Shown: positions 1 through 10,952 of the stretch, piece by piece
Layout: each line of letters begins with the position of its first letter
How positions within the stretch are numbered: the first letter of the stretch is position 1
From: an uncultured Clostridia bacterium
GTDB taxonomy: Bacteria > Bacillota > Clostridia > TANB77 > CAG-508
Assembly (NCBI GenBank): GCA_934130285.1
Contig: CAKOXT010000005.1
Location: forward strand, 1-64,000
Length of the DNA: 64,000 nucleotides
Direction of reading: 5' to 3'
Made by a program: the position numbers and the translations under genes
The notes under the pieces: model-generated
Told to the model about the DNA's origin: nothing
What the model saw: only the letters and a program-made list of their open reading frames with translations
The model's database searches: none

Positions 1-66
<66 letters not shown>

Positions 67-101
67 ACAAATAGTTCAACAAAGGATATTGTTTATTTTT
101 C

Positions 102-123
102 AATGTACTTTAATTAGTACATT
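102..123 (+). other. Spacer hairpin downstream of 16S
   Basis: AATGTACT (102-109) and AGTACATT (116-123) form a perfect 8-bp stem with a 6-base loop in the 16S-tRNA spacer. The right-arm sequence AGTACATT recurs near 291-298 after the tRNA. A role in rRNA precursor folding or processing is an inference. The rest of the 58-430 spacer outside the tRNA shows no gene. Confidence 0.4.
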
Positions 124-178
124 AAAAAATAGAGGAAGCTCATACTAAAGATTAGAACAACGACAACTCTAATAACAT

Positions 179-255
<77 letters not shown>

Positions 256-430
256 AAAGTAAATTATATTTCATATAGTTTACAAATAGTACATTGAAAA
301 ATATATAGATAAATATTGATGAAATTAAGGTAAACTAGCATACGAAAGTATGCACAATTGAACCAAACAAAGTTGTAAAGTTGCAAAACTAAACAATGAT
401 GGACAATTAACCAGAATCGAAAGATTCAGA

Positions 431-3305
<2,875 letters not shown>

Positions 3306-3418
3306 CGAAAGGTTTACCTTCGAAGAGATATTTGTCTATGTATTTTTGAGTGTACTAAAGTTACAAATTATAAACAAGTTAAACGAAGTTTAGAGTTTGT
3401 AAGAAGTGCACAAAGAAT

Positions 3419-3535
3419 TTCTGGTGACTAGATCCAAAGGGAAATACCTGTACCCATACCGAACACAGAAGTCAAGCCTTTGGATGCCGAAAATACTTGC
3501 GAGTTACCTTGCTGGGAAGATAGGTTGTTGCCAGT
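3419..3535 (+). rRNA. rrf: 5S ribosomal RNA
   Basis: About 117 bases, following 23S by roughly 110 bases. The ends pair (CTGGTGAC near 3421 with the terminal GTTGTTGCCAG), and the conserved loop segment CCCATACCGAACACAGAAGT lies at about 3453-3472. It is the last gene of the rRNA operon, ahead of a terminator. Confidence 0.95.
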
Positions 3536-3555
3536 TTTTTATTTTTATAATAATG

Positions 3556-3602
3556 AAAATCAGAAAATAAATATCAAGTGTATTTACTTTCTGATTTTTT
3601 TT
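3556..3602 (+). terminator. rRNA operon terminator
   Basis: An 18-base arm at 3556-3573 pairs with 3581-3598 around a 7-base loop (one mismatch), and the downstream strand runs into eight T residues. This is a strong intrinsic terminator directly after 5S. Confidence 0.85.
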
Positions 3603-3792
3603 GAGTGAAAAATAGGAGATAACATTAATTAACAAATTGGCAATAATAAAGAAAAAAGTATTAGTAAAAATCGAAGACAAAGCATGTATGATAAATAGCT
3701 AAAATGTAATAAATATGTAATAAAAACAATATTGAATAAAATTTACCATGTGATAAAATATAATAACTAGGATAAACACAAGGAGAAAAGAA

Positions 3793-4866
3793 ATGTCAAT
3801 AGAACTAGATTTCGTTAAACAGTTAACAGCAACAAAAGCTGTAAAAGATGAAGCAAATTATATAAGTAAAAAACAAATAAAGGAATCATATCAATCACTT
3901 ATAAATTCAGCATTCTTATTTGGAAAAACAAGACATGAATACGAAAAATTAGAAGATAAAATAAAATTAGAGTTTTCATATTTATGTTTAATAAAGATAT
4001 TAGAAGACTATAGTGAAGATTATGAAGTTGAAAAAGCCGATTTAAGAGATAAAGCAAGACAAGTTTTTAAAAGTGCAGAATCATATAAAGAAGTCTTAAG
4101 AGAAAAAAATAAAAATAAATGTTCATATATTAATCCATATCAAAACTTATTATTAGGTAATTCCGCAACACATGTTGAAATAATTAGAGGATACGAAAGA
4201 CAATTGGCTGTTATAGGAAGATTATTAGATTTGGAATTAAATAAAATCGAAATAGATCCAAAACAAATAATAGAATGTTTTGCAACTTTTTTATTGCAAA
4301 AACAATCATTTGAAATTTTATCAAATCCTTTAAATAAAAGAGAAATAGATGAAGAAATATTGATAAATTTTAATCCAAACCAAGAAGAGTTATACTCTAA
4401 AGTTGGGATTGATGATCTGTCATATATCCCAGAAAAAGATGGAGAAATATACAAAATGAAAAATAAATTCAATGATATCATAATGTTTCAAAAAATAGGA
4501 ACACTAGGATATGAAAAATTTAAAACTAGAACAGGTAAAACATCTTTTAGAGATAATTATACATTACAAAATTATAGAGTTAGAAAAGAATATAAAAGTT
4601 TTATTGATATGGAATATGAAAAAGATATTCCAACTAGAGAGTTTAACATATTTACAGATTTAAATATATCACAACTAACAAGTGATCCAGAATTTACTGC
4701 TTTACATGCTGATATATTATTTTCAGATTTAAACTTAGAACAAGCACAATTGCACAATGCCGGATATATAGGTGAAATAATTCGCAATGAAAATGGAAAA
4801 TATGATGTTTATCATTATCAAGATAAATTATGTGCTTGCAAAGAATATGAAAAACATTTAATATAA
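3793..4866 (+). CDS. Hypothetical protein, first of a tandem paralogous pair
   Basis: A 357-residue soluble, mostly helical, charged protein without signal peptide or membrane segment. I do not recognise a named family. Around residues 175-190 it carries FEILSNPLNKREIDE, which resembles the last helix of a J domain (LSDPxKRxxYD), but no HPD motif precedes it. The C-terminal third shares ordered motifs with the next gene (IGTLGYEKF, NAGYIGE, YDVYH), so the two arose by duplication. The ATG has an AAGGAG site 7 bases upstream. The next gene follows after 10 bases, so they are surely co-transcribed. Function is unknown. Confidence 0.85.
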   Translation: MSIELDFVKQLTATKAVKDEANYISKKQIKESYQSLINSAFLFGKTRHEYEKLEDKIKLEFSYLCLIKILEDYSEDYEVEKADLRDKARQVFKSAESYKEVLREKNKNKCSYINPYQNLLLGNSATHVEIIRGYERQLAVIGRLLDLELNKIEIDPKQIIECFATFLLQKQSFEILSNPLNKREIDEEILINFNPNQEELYSKVGIDDLSYIPEKDGEIYKMKNKFNDIIMFQKIGTLGYEKFKTRTGKTSFRDNYTLQNYRVRKEYKSFIDMEYEKDIPTREFNIFTDLNISQLTSDPEFTALHADILFSDLNLEQAQLHNAGYIGEIIRNENGKYDVYHYQDKLCACKEYEKHLI

Positions 4867-4876
4867 AGGAGATAAT

Positions 4877-6145
4877 ATGAGAAGAAAAAAATACATGGGT
4901 GATTTTATTACTCATATAACTAGATATCCTACAAGAGTCGATATGCAACATTTAATATCATTGAACATTATAAAAGGCGTAATGGAAAGAATGCAAGAAG
5001 ATATTGGAGAAAAATATAGTAAATCTTCTGAAATTGAGAAACTAGAAACTATGGCAGAAATAAAAATGGCATATATTATGTTATATGAAGCATATAAAAA
5101 GAGCAATCCAGGGAAAGAAATTGATGAAGATGAAATGTTTGAGAAGCAAGAAATCATCGATATAGCTCATCAGATTGAGGAAAGAGCTGACAAAGATTAT
5201 GAAGATGTGCAAAAATTAAAAAGAGAGAATCCTAGAGGTTTAAATGAATACAGAGATCTTGGAGTAAGAAATTTGAAGCCGATAGGAGAAATCGATTTAA
5301 CATATATACAAAAGTTAAGGATGCTAAATAATGATTTATCAAGAAAAATTCAAAATAGAAATTTTAGTGAACAAGAAATAATTAGATACAGAACTTTGTT
5401 AATGATAATACAGGAAGCACACAGAAATTTATCTGATCCAGAATATAAGCGCAAATTAGATGAGATATTATTATTGAATTTTACTCCTGATCAATCACAA
5501 AAGTTTGTATCAGGAAACTTTGCAGAAATAACATATATTCCAGAAAGAAAATATATCAAAGGAGAAAATGGAAAATTCCACGAACCTCAATTTGTCGCAT
5601 ATAATTCAGCAGGAGATGAAATGATAATTAAGCAGACAGCTAATCTGGGATTTGGAAGATTCAGAAAAAAAGATGGAAATGTTACTTATAAAGATGAATA
5701 TTCGCTAAAAGAATATAACATTATAAAACAATATAGCAATCCAGAAATAGTTCAAGCACGAAAAGTCAAAGCCAAAAGAAAAGATGCAAAAACAAGATGG
5801 AATGATGAAGTGGATGGGGAAGAATTTAGAGTATATGGAAACATGAATACTAAGTTATTAACAAGTAAAGATGTTGATCCTGAATATGTAAGATATAACA
5901 CAGATGTGTTATTATCAACCGTAAATTTAGATGAAGCACTGGAACATAATGGTGGCTATATTGGTGAAGTATATGTAGATCAAAGAAGTAGAGAATACGT
6001 TGTACATCATGATAGTGATAGAGTGTGTTTGGCTACAGAATTTCAAAATTATACTACAGCTCATCCAGAAGTTCCTGAAAATAAAGCAATTTGCATAAAA
6101 CTAGATAAAAAAAGAAGAAGACAACAAACACCGGAGGAAAGATAA
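4877..6145 (+). CDS. Hypothetical protein, second of a tandem paralogous pair
   Basis: A 422-residue paralogue of the preceding gene. Shared blocks include TYIPER, LGFGRFRKKDG, EYSLKEYNIIKQY and HNGGYIGEVYV near the C-terminus. A J-domain-like helix (HRNLSDPEYKRKLDE, about residues 177-191) is closer to the DnaJ consensus than in its neighbour, but the HPD catalytic tripeptide is again absent, so DnaK stimulation is not supported. The ATG is preceded by AAAGGAG. The stop codon overlaps the start of the flavin reductase-like gene by one base (TAATG), implying translational coupling. Confidence 0.85.
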   Translation: MRRKKYMGDFITHITRYPTRVDMQHLISLNIIKGVMERMQEDIGEKYSKSSEIEKLETMAEIKMAYIMLYEAYKKSNPGKEIDEDEMFEKQEIIDIAHQIEERADKDYEDVQKLKRENPRGLNEYRDLGVRNLKPIGEIDLTYIQKLRMLNNDLSRKIQNRNFSEQEIIRYRTLLMIIQEAHRNLSDPEYKRKLDEILLLNFTPDQSQKFVSGNFAEITYIPERKYIKGENGKFHEPQFVAYNSAGDEMIIKQTANLGFGRFRKKDGNVTYKDEYSLKEYNIIKQYSNPEIVQARKVKAKRKDAKTRWNDEVDGEEFRVYGNMNTKLLTSKDVDPEYVRYNTDVLLSTVNLDEALEHNGGYIGEVYVDQRSREYVVHHDSDRVCLATEFQNYTTAHPEVPENKAICIKLDKKRRRQQTPEER

Positions 6146-6729
6146 TGGCAAAGAAAATATGGAAATCAGGAACATTTATTTATCCAATTCCAGCGGTAAT
6201 GGTATCATGTGGAGATATGGATAAATCAAATATAATCACAGTGGCATGGACTGGAATATTAAATACAAATCCAGCAAAAGTATATATATCAGTAAGACCA
6301 ACGAGATACTCATATGATATTATTAAAAAAACAGGAGAATTTGTAATAAATTTAACAACTAAAGAATTAGCATATGCAACAGATTGGTGTGGAGTAAAAA
6401 CAGGAGCAAAAGTAGATAAATTCAAAGAAATGAAATTAACTAAACAAAAATGTGAGTTTGTTTCTGCACCAGCTATAAAAGAATCTCCTGTATCAATAGA
6501 GTGTAGAGTAACAGATATAAAAGAATTTGGATCACACCACACATTTATAGCAGATGTACTATCTATAGATGCAGATGAAAAATACATAGACGAAAAAGGA
6601 GCATTTGATATATCTAAGTGCAATTTGATAGCATATGCTAACGGTGGGTACTACGAATTAGGAAAGAAAGTAGGAAAATTTGGTTACTCGGTAGAAAAAA
6701 AGAAAAAAAAGCCACAAAAAAATGCTTAG
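6145..6729 (+). CDS. Flavin reductase-like (FMN-binding split barrel) protein
   Basis: A 194-residue protein resembling the flavin reductase-like/HpaC split-barrel family, which bind FMN and use NAD(P)H or act as flavoredoxins. Typical features are the N-terminal PIPAVMVSCGD, the strand IITVAWTGILNTNPAKVYISVRP (about 27-49), the KTGEFVINL block and the GSHHTFIADVL block around 130-140. The GGAGG site lies 8 bases before the ATG, and the start overlaps the preceding stop. A lysine-rich tail (KKKKKPQK) ends the protein. The physiological partner cannot be deduced. Confidence 0.88.
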   Translation: MAKKIWKSGTFIYPIPAVMVSCGDMDKSNIITVAWTGILNTNPAKVYISVRPTRYSYDIIKKTGEFVINLTTKELAYATDWCGVKTGAKVDKFKEMKLTKQKCEFVSAPAIKESPVSIECRVTDIKEFGSHHTFIADVLSIDADEKYIDEKGAFDISKCNLIAYANGGYYELGKKVGKFGYSVEKKKKKPQKNA

Positions 6730-6733
6730 AATG

Positions 6734-6762
6734 TTGACAATATACATGTTTTGTGATAAAGT
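6734..6762 (+). promoter_or_regulatory. Promoter of the rpmG-secE-nusG-rplKA operon
   Basis: A consensus -35 TTGACA (6734-6739), 17-base spacer and -10 TAAAGT (6757-6762) preceded by TG one base upstream (extended -10). It lies in the only gap between the flavin reductase-like gene and rpmG. Confidence 0.7.
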
Positions 6763-6846
6763 AATTAAGCATGATTTGTTTCATGCATCACATCGTTGAA
6801 ATAAATAATATAAAAACTTCACAAAATAAAAACGGAGGTGTAGTAG

Positions 6847-7011
6847 ATGGCTGCAAAAGGACCTAGAGAATCTATAACATTAGAATGCACAGAATGTAAA
6901 AGAAGAAATTACATGACAGAAAAGAATAAAAGAAATAACACAGAGAGATTAGAAGTAGTTAAATATTGCAAGTTTTGCAAAAAACGTACAACACACAAAG
7001 AAACAAAATAG
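6847..7011 (+). CDS. rpmG: 50S ribosomal protein L33
   Basis: A 54-residue protein. It has the zinc-ribbon form of L33 with two Cys pairs, CTEC near residue 14 and CKFC near residue 41, and the family motifs [15 protein letters not shown] and [14 protein letters not shown]. The start ATG has a GGAGGTG site 7 bases upstream. It opens the conserved Firmicutes order rpmG-secE-nusG. All four zinc-ligand Cys residues are present, so this is the zinc-binding C+ form rather than the zinc-independent paralogue. Confidence 0.97.
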   Translation: MAAKGPRESITLECTECKRRNYMTEKNKRNNTERLEVVKYCKFCKKRTTHKETK

Positions 7012-7031
7012 TCCTTTAAGGAGGAAAAATA

Positions 7032-7418
7032 ATGGCTAAAGATACAAAAAAGAATAAGGTTAAAAAAGAAAAGAAAGAAAACAAAACTTTCTTAAAAGAT
7101 TTTAAAGCAGAACTAAAAAAAGTTACTTGGCCAACAGCAAAACAACTTGCTAATAAAACAGCAATTGTTATAGCTATAGTGTTAATTATATCTGCAATTG
7201 TATTTGTATTAGATTTCGCATTTGACAAAGGATATGAATTTGTTGTAACAAAAGCATCAAGTTCATTAAACAAAGCTGAAACAACAAATGCGACTGAAGA
7301 TAAAAATACTAATGAAACAACATCTGACGGCGAAGAGAGCGTTACAACAGAAAATGTTGATGGCGCATCAGATATTACATTAGATGCCAATACAACAGAT
7401 GAAGGAACTGCTGAATAA
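7032..7418 (+). CDS. secE: Preprotein translocase subunit SecE with long C-terminal tail
   Basis: SecE clamps the SecY channel in the membrane. The core is typical: a Lys-rich start, the amphipathic FLKDFKAELKKVTWPT helix (about residues 20-36) and one membrane span (about 44-62). The protein is 128 residues, clearly longer than the usual 60-80 of Gram-positive SecE. The extra residues (about 75-128) are Thr/Asn/Asp/Glu-rich and would lie on the outer face of the membrane. It sits between rpmG and nusG as expected, with a GGAGG site before the ATG. Confidence 0.93.
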   Translation: MAKDTKKNKVKKEKKENKTFLKDFKAELKKVTWPTAKQLANKTAIVIAIVLIISAIVFVLDFAFDKGYEFVVTKASSSLNKAETTNATEDKNTNETTSDGEESVTTENVDGASDITLDANTTDEGTAE

Positions 7419-7444
7419 TATCTAAAATAAAGGAGGCTACAAGA

Positions 7445-7981
7445 ATGTCTCAAAGTGATAATAGCTTAGAGCCAAAATGGTATGTAGTTCATACATATTC
7501 TGGATACGAAAACAAAGTTAAAACAGATTTAGAAAAAACAATTAAAAACAGAGAATTAGAAGATTTCTTCTTTAATATAGTTGTTCCAATGGAAGAACAA
7601 GTTGAGATTAAAGATGGAAAAAGAAAAACTAATTTAAAGAAAGTTTTTCCTGGATATGTTTTAGTAAAAATGATTGTAACAGAAGAATCTTGGTATATCG
7701 TTAGAAATACAAGAGGAGTTACAGGTTTCGTTGGTTCAGGAACAGATCCTATTCCATTAACTGATGATGAAATCAGAAATATGGGATTTGATGATGTACC
7801 AGTTAACATTGATTATGATGTTAATGATAATGTAAGAGTTATGAACGGACCATTAGAAAACTTCATTGGTGTAGTACAAGAAATTAATAAAGAAAAACAC
7901 AAAGTAAAAGTTTTAGTTTCTATGTTTGGAAGAGAAACTCCAGTAGAACTTGAATTTTCACAAGTGCAAAAAATTGATTAA
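7445..7981 (+). CDS. nusG: Transcription termination/antitermination factor NusG
   Basis: A 178-residue protein with the NGN domain starting KWYVVHTYSGYENKVK (about 11-26) and containing FPGYVLVKM. A short linker leads to the KOW domain NDNVRVMNGPLENFIGVV (about 126-143) and the C-terminal VSMFGRETPVELEFSQVQ. Length and order match bacterial NusG. It binds RNA polymerase and, in bacteria generally, couples to S10 or Rho. The start follows AAAGGAGG. Confidence 0.97.
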   Translation: MSQSDNSLEPKWYVVHTYSGYENKVKTDLEKTIKNRELEDFFFNIVVPMEEQVEIKDGKRKTNLKKVFPGYVLVKMIVTEESWYIVRNTRGVTGFVGSGTDPIPLTDDEIRNMGFDDVPVNIDYDVNDNVRVMNGPLENFIGVVQEINKEKHKVKVLVSMFGRETPVELEFSQVQKID

Positions 7982-8010
7982 TAATTTCATTTTAAAGGAG
8001 GTGCAATAAA

Positions 8011-8439
8011 ATGGCAGAGAAAGAAGTAGTTAATGTTATCAAATTACAAATAGAAGCAGGAAAAGCAACACCAGCTCCACCAGTTGGACCAGCATTAGGA
8101 TCTAGCGGTGTTAATATCATGCAATTCGTTAAAGAATTCAATGATAGAACAGCTAACCAACCAGGTATGATCATACCAGTTGTTATTTCTGTTTATAAAG
8201 ATAAATCATTCACATTTGTTACAAAAGTTCCACCAGTTGCAGTTTTAATTAAAAAAGCTTTAAAGATTCAAAAAGGATCTGGAAAGCCAAATATGGAGAA
8301 AGTTGCAAAAATAACAAAGGAACAAGTTAAAGCAATAGCTGAACAAAAAATGGAAGATTTAAATGCAGCTTCAATAGAAGCAGCTATGAGTATGGTTGAA
8401 GGTACAGCAAGATCTATGGGTGTTACTGTAATCGACTAA
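8011..8439 (+). CDS. rplK: 50S ribosomal protein L11
   Basis: A 142-residue protein of standard length. The N-terminal domain carries the [20 protein letters not shown] motif, and the C-terminal rRNA-binding domain carries GSGKPN and the terminal [10 protein letters not shown]. It binds the GTPase-associated region of 23S rRNA. It lies 29 bases after nusG with an AAAGGAGGTG site. Confidence 0.98.
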   Translation: MAEKEVVNVIKLQIEAGKATPAPPVGPALGSSGVNIMQFVKEFNDRTANQPGMIIPVVISVYKDKSFTFVTKVPPVAVLIKKALKIQKGSGKPNMEKVAKITKEQVKAIAEQKMEDLNAASIEAAMSMVEGTARSMGVTVID

Positions 8440-8494
8440 TCATAAATAAATTGGGAGAATTAATATAATTCGTTAGAACCAAAGGAGGATTTAA

Positions 8495-9178
8495 ATGAAA
8501 AAAGGAAAAAGATATCAAGAAGCTGCTAAATTAGTAGATGCAGCAAAGGCATATGAAGCTAAAGAAGCTTTAGAAGTAATCGAAAAAATGCCAAAAACAA
8601 AATTTGACGAAACAGTTGAATTACATGTTAAATTAGGTGTTGATTCAAAACATGCTGACCAACAAGTTAGAGGAACTGTTGTATTACCAAATGGAACAGG
8701 TAAAACTCAAAAAGTATTAGTATTTGCAAAAGGTGACAAAGCTAAAGAAGCTGAAGAAGCTGGAGCAGATTTTGTTGGAGCTGAAGAATTAGTACCAAAA
8801 ATAGAAAAAGAAAACTGGTTTGACTATGATGTTATAGTTGCAACACCTGATATGATGGGTGTAATCGGTAGATTAGGTAAAGTATTAGGACCAAAAGGAT
8901 TAATGCCTAACCCTAAATCTGGAACAGTTACAATGGACGTTAAAAAAGCAATAGCTGAAATTAAATCTGGTAAAGTTGAATATAGATTAGACAAAACTAA
9001 CATTATTCACTTAGGATTTGGAAAAGTTTCATTTGGAACTGAAAAATTATTAGAAAACTATAACTGCATTATAGATGCAATAATTAAAGCAAAACCAGCA
9101 GCAGCTAAAGGACAATATATTAAGAGTGTCTCAATCTCTACTACAATGGGACCTGGTTTATACGTAAATCAAAAATAA
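8495..9178 (+). CDS. rplA: 50S ribosomal protein L1
   Basis: A 227-residue protein. Recognisable L1 segments include the start [14 protein letters not shown], the [21 protein letters not shown] block and the [26 protein letters not shown] block split by its usual glycines, and the C-terminal [12 protein letters not shown]. It forms the mobile L1 stalk at the ribosomal E site. The start is preceded by AAAGGAGG. It is the last gene before the L10 leader. Confidence 0.98.
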   Translation: MKKGKRYQEAAKLVDAAKAYEAKEALEVIEKMPKTKFDETVELHVKLGVDSKHADQQVRGTVVLPNGTGKTQKVLVFAKGDKAKEAEEAGADFVGAEELVPKIEKENWFDYDVIVATPDMMGVIGRLGKVLGPKGLMPNPKSGTVTMDVKKAIAEIKSGKVEYRLDKTNIIHLGFGKVSFGTEKLLENYNCIIDAIIKAKPAAAKGQYIKSVSISTTMGPGLYVNQK

Positions 9179-9185
9179 TAAAGAT

Positions 9186-9284
9186 TAGCCAAAGACAGTA
9201 GGCAATAAGTAAGTCCTACCGAGGTGAATTGTGAAGGGTTTTTATAACTTCAATTTGCCTCGATTGGTGAATTGAAGTTTTTAT
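9186..9284 (+). promoter_or_regulatory. L10 leader (r-protein autoregulation) with antiterminator/terminator
   Basis: The region between rplA and rplJ has the L10-leader signature: a GTAGG/CCTAC stem (9198-9202 with 9215-9219) within the conserved GACAGTAGGC...CCTACCGAGGTG context. Downstream, GAGGTGAATTG (9221-9231) can pair over 11 bp with CAATTTGCCTC (9251-9261). This excludes a terminator formed by AACTTCAATT (9246-9255) and AATTGAAGTT (9270-9279), which is followed by T residues. In this family, L10(L12)4 binding to the leader favours termination when protein is in excess. Confidence 0.85.
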
Positions 9285-9350
9285 TTATATAGAAGTAAAT
9301 AAATTAATTTAAGTAAAAAATAATTTAATAAATAAATAGGAGGTGTAATT

Positions 9351-9854
9351 TTGGCTAGCGAGGTTATTTTAAAACAAAAAGAAGAAGAAGTTAAGAAATT
9401 AGCTGAAAAAATGAAACAATCATCTTTAATTCTTTTAGCAGACTACAGAGGAATAAACGTTGCTGATGTTACTGAATTAAGAAAAAAATTAAGAGAAGTA
9501 AACGGAAATTACAGCGTTATCAAAAATAACATCACAAGAAGAGCTTTAAGTGAATGTGGTATAGAAGGATTAGATGAATTTTTAATTGGACCTACAGCCG
9601 TTATTACAACAGAAGAAAGTTATTTAGATTCATTAAAAGCAGTTTATGAATATGCTAAAAACAATGATTTCTATAAAATTAAAGCTGGTGTAATAGATGG
9701 TAAAGTAGTTTCAAGCGATGAATTAATCGCACTTGCAAAACTTCCATCAAGAGAAGTTCTTATTGCACAACTTGCTGGAGCATTACTTGGAAATATTTCA
9801 AAACTTGCAGTTGCTCTTGATCAAGTAGCAAAACAAAAAGAATCTGCTGAATAA
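9351..9854 (+). CDS. rplJ: 50S ribosomal protein L10
   Basis: A 167-residue protein of normal size that anchors L7/L12 dimers on the ribosome stalk. Conserved segments are SLILLADYRGINVADVTELR (about 25-44), NITRRAL, and the C-terminal helix that binds L12. The start is TTG, fixed by an AGGAGGTG site 6-7 bases upstream and by the family start MASEV. Expression is governed by the leader just upstream. Confidence 0.96.
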   Translation: MASEVILKQKEEEVKKLAEKMKQSSLILLADYRGINVADVTELRKKLREVNGNYSVIKNNITRRALSECGIEGLDEFLIGPTAVITTEESYLDSLKAVYEYAKNNDFYKIKAGVIDGKVVSSDELIALAKLPSREVLIAQLAGALLGNISKLAVALDQVAKQKESAE

Positions 9855-9913
9855 TAAGCAGAAAAATATAATAAAAAGTGTAAAACACTAAAAAAATTTA
9901 GGAGGATTTAATA

Positions 9914-10279
9914 ATGGAAAAAATAGAAAAATTATTAGAAGAAATTGATAGCTTAACAGTTATCGAATTATCAGAATTAGTTAAAGGAATTGAAGAAAAA
10001 TACGGAGTATCTGCAGCAGCAGTTGCAGCACCAGCAGCTGGAGCAGGAGCTGAAGCAGCTGAAGAAAAATCTAACTTCGACGTAGTATTAAAAGAAGCTG
10101 GATCAAATAAAATAGCTGTAATCAAAGTTGTTAGAGATGTTACAGGATTAGGATTAAAAGAAGCTAAAGATTTAGTTGAAGGAGCTCCAAAAACAGTTAA
10201 AGAAGGAGCTGAAAAAGCTGAAGCAGAAGAAATCAAAGCTAAATTTGTTGAAGCTGGAGCAGTTGTTGAATTACAATAA
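9914..10279 (+). CDS. rplL: 50S ribosomal protein L7/L12
   Basis: A 121-residue protein with the N-terminal dimerisation helix, an Ala/Gly-rich hinge (about 35-52) and the C-terminal domain [24 protein letters not shown] motif, here [19 protein letters not shown]. It recruits translation factors to the ribosome. It is co-transcribed with rplJ (59-base gap, AGGAGG site) and is followed by a terminator. Confidence 0.98.
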   Translation: MEKIEKLLEEIDSLTVIELSELVKGIEEKYGVSAAAVAAPAAGAGAEAAEEKSNFDVVLKEAGSNKIAVIKVVRDVTGLGLKEAKDLVEGAPKTVKEGAEKAEAEEIKAKFVEAGAVVELQ

Positions 10280-10295
10280 TTTATTTATTAAATAT

Positions 10296-10328
10296 AAAGA
10301 GTATGCAAAACGCATGCTCTTTTTTTAT
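10296..10328 (+). terminator. Terminator after rplJL
   Basis: AAAGAGTATGC (10296-10306) pairs with GCATGCTCTTT (10312-10322) with one wobble around a 5-base loop, followed by an uninterrupted T run. Confidence 0.88.
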
Positions 10329-10411
10329 ATGCATGAAATTGTAAGTAAAATGAGGTAAAAAATAGTTGATAATTATTTTATTATAATATATTATAATAAA
10401 GAGGTGAAAAT

Positions 10412-10891
10412 ATGAAATCTGAAAAAGGTGTAACTTTAATTAGTTTACTTACATATGTAGCCATATTATTGACTGTAATGGTTATAATAGGCAGAATAAC
10501 AGGTGTTTTTCAAAAAAGACTAGATAATATAGATGCAGAAAACAATGCATCAAATGATTATACATTACTAAATTACACAATTTTAACTGAAGTAAAAAAA
10601 GATAAAGCCACTGCCGAAATAGGCAAAATGATTGGAGGAAATGGAACAAATTATACTTTTACACCAAATGAGAGTGATTCTATAACAGGAACAGCAATAA
10701 AATTTGGTGACGGTAATGTTCTAGGTTATATAGGAGAACGAATTTATTTTAATAAAGTTAAAATAGCAGATGATGTAAGTGAGTTTACTATAGCATACAA
10801 TAAATCTGCAGATACAAGTACAAGTAGTTCAATAAGTATACATGCTAAAATAGGCAATCAAGAATATGAGCAGGAGTATACATTTAGATAA
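10412..10891 (+). CDS. Type IV pilin-like (pseudopilin) protein
   Basis: A 159-residue protein beginning with a short basic leader and the class III signal EKGVTLISLLTYVAILLTVM. It fits prepilin peptidase processing after Gly6, followed by a hydrophobic helix. The Glu normally at position 5 of the mature pilin is Ser here (TLIS). The rest is a polar globular domain rich in Asn, Thr and Ser, and no cysteines are visible. No other pilus or competence gene is nearby, so this is an orphan. It could be a minor pilin of a com-type system encoded elsewhere. The start follows AGAGGTG. Confidence 0.75.
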   Translation: MKSEKGVTLISLLTYVAILLTVMVIIGRITGVFQKRLDNIDAENNASNDYTLLNYTILTEVKKDKATAEIGKMIGGNGTNYTFTPNESDSITGTAIKFGDGNVLGYIGERIYFNKVKIADDVSEFTIAYNKSADTSTSSSISIHAKIGNQEYEQEYTFR

Positions 10892-10952
10892 GTTTTCAAT
10901 ATTAGTAATACACACGGTATTACAAAAAAATAAATAAAAACGGGAGGGAAAT

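Noticed and set aside
4877..6145. Calling the paralogous pair DnaJ proteins
   Set aside because: Only the last-helix motif is similar and the HPD tripeptide is missing in both.
10176..10358. A 60-residue Lys-rich frame overlapping the end of rplL
   Set aside because: It is an out-of-frame shadow of rplL running through its terminator.
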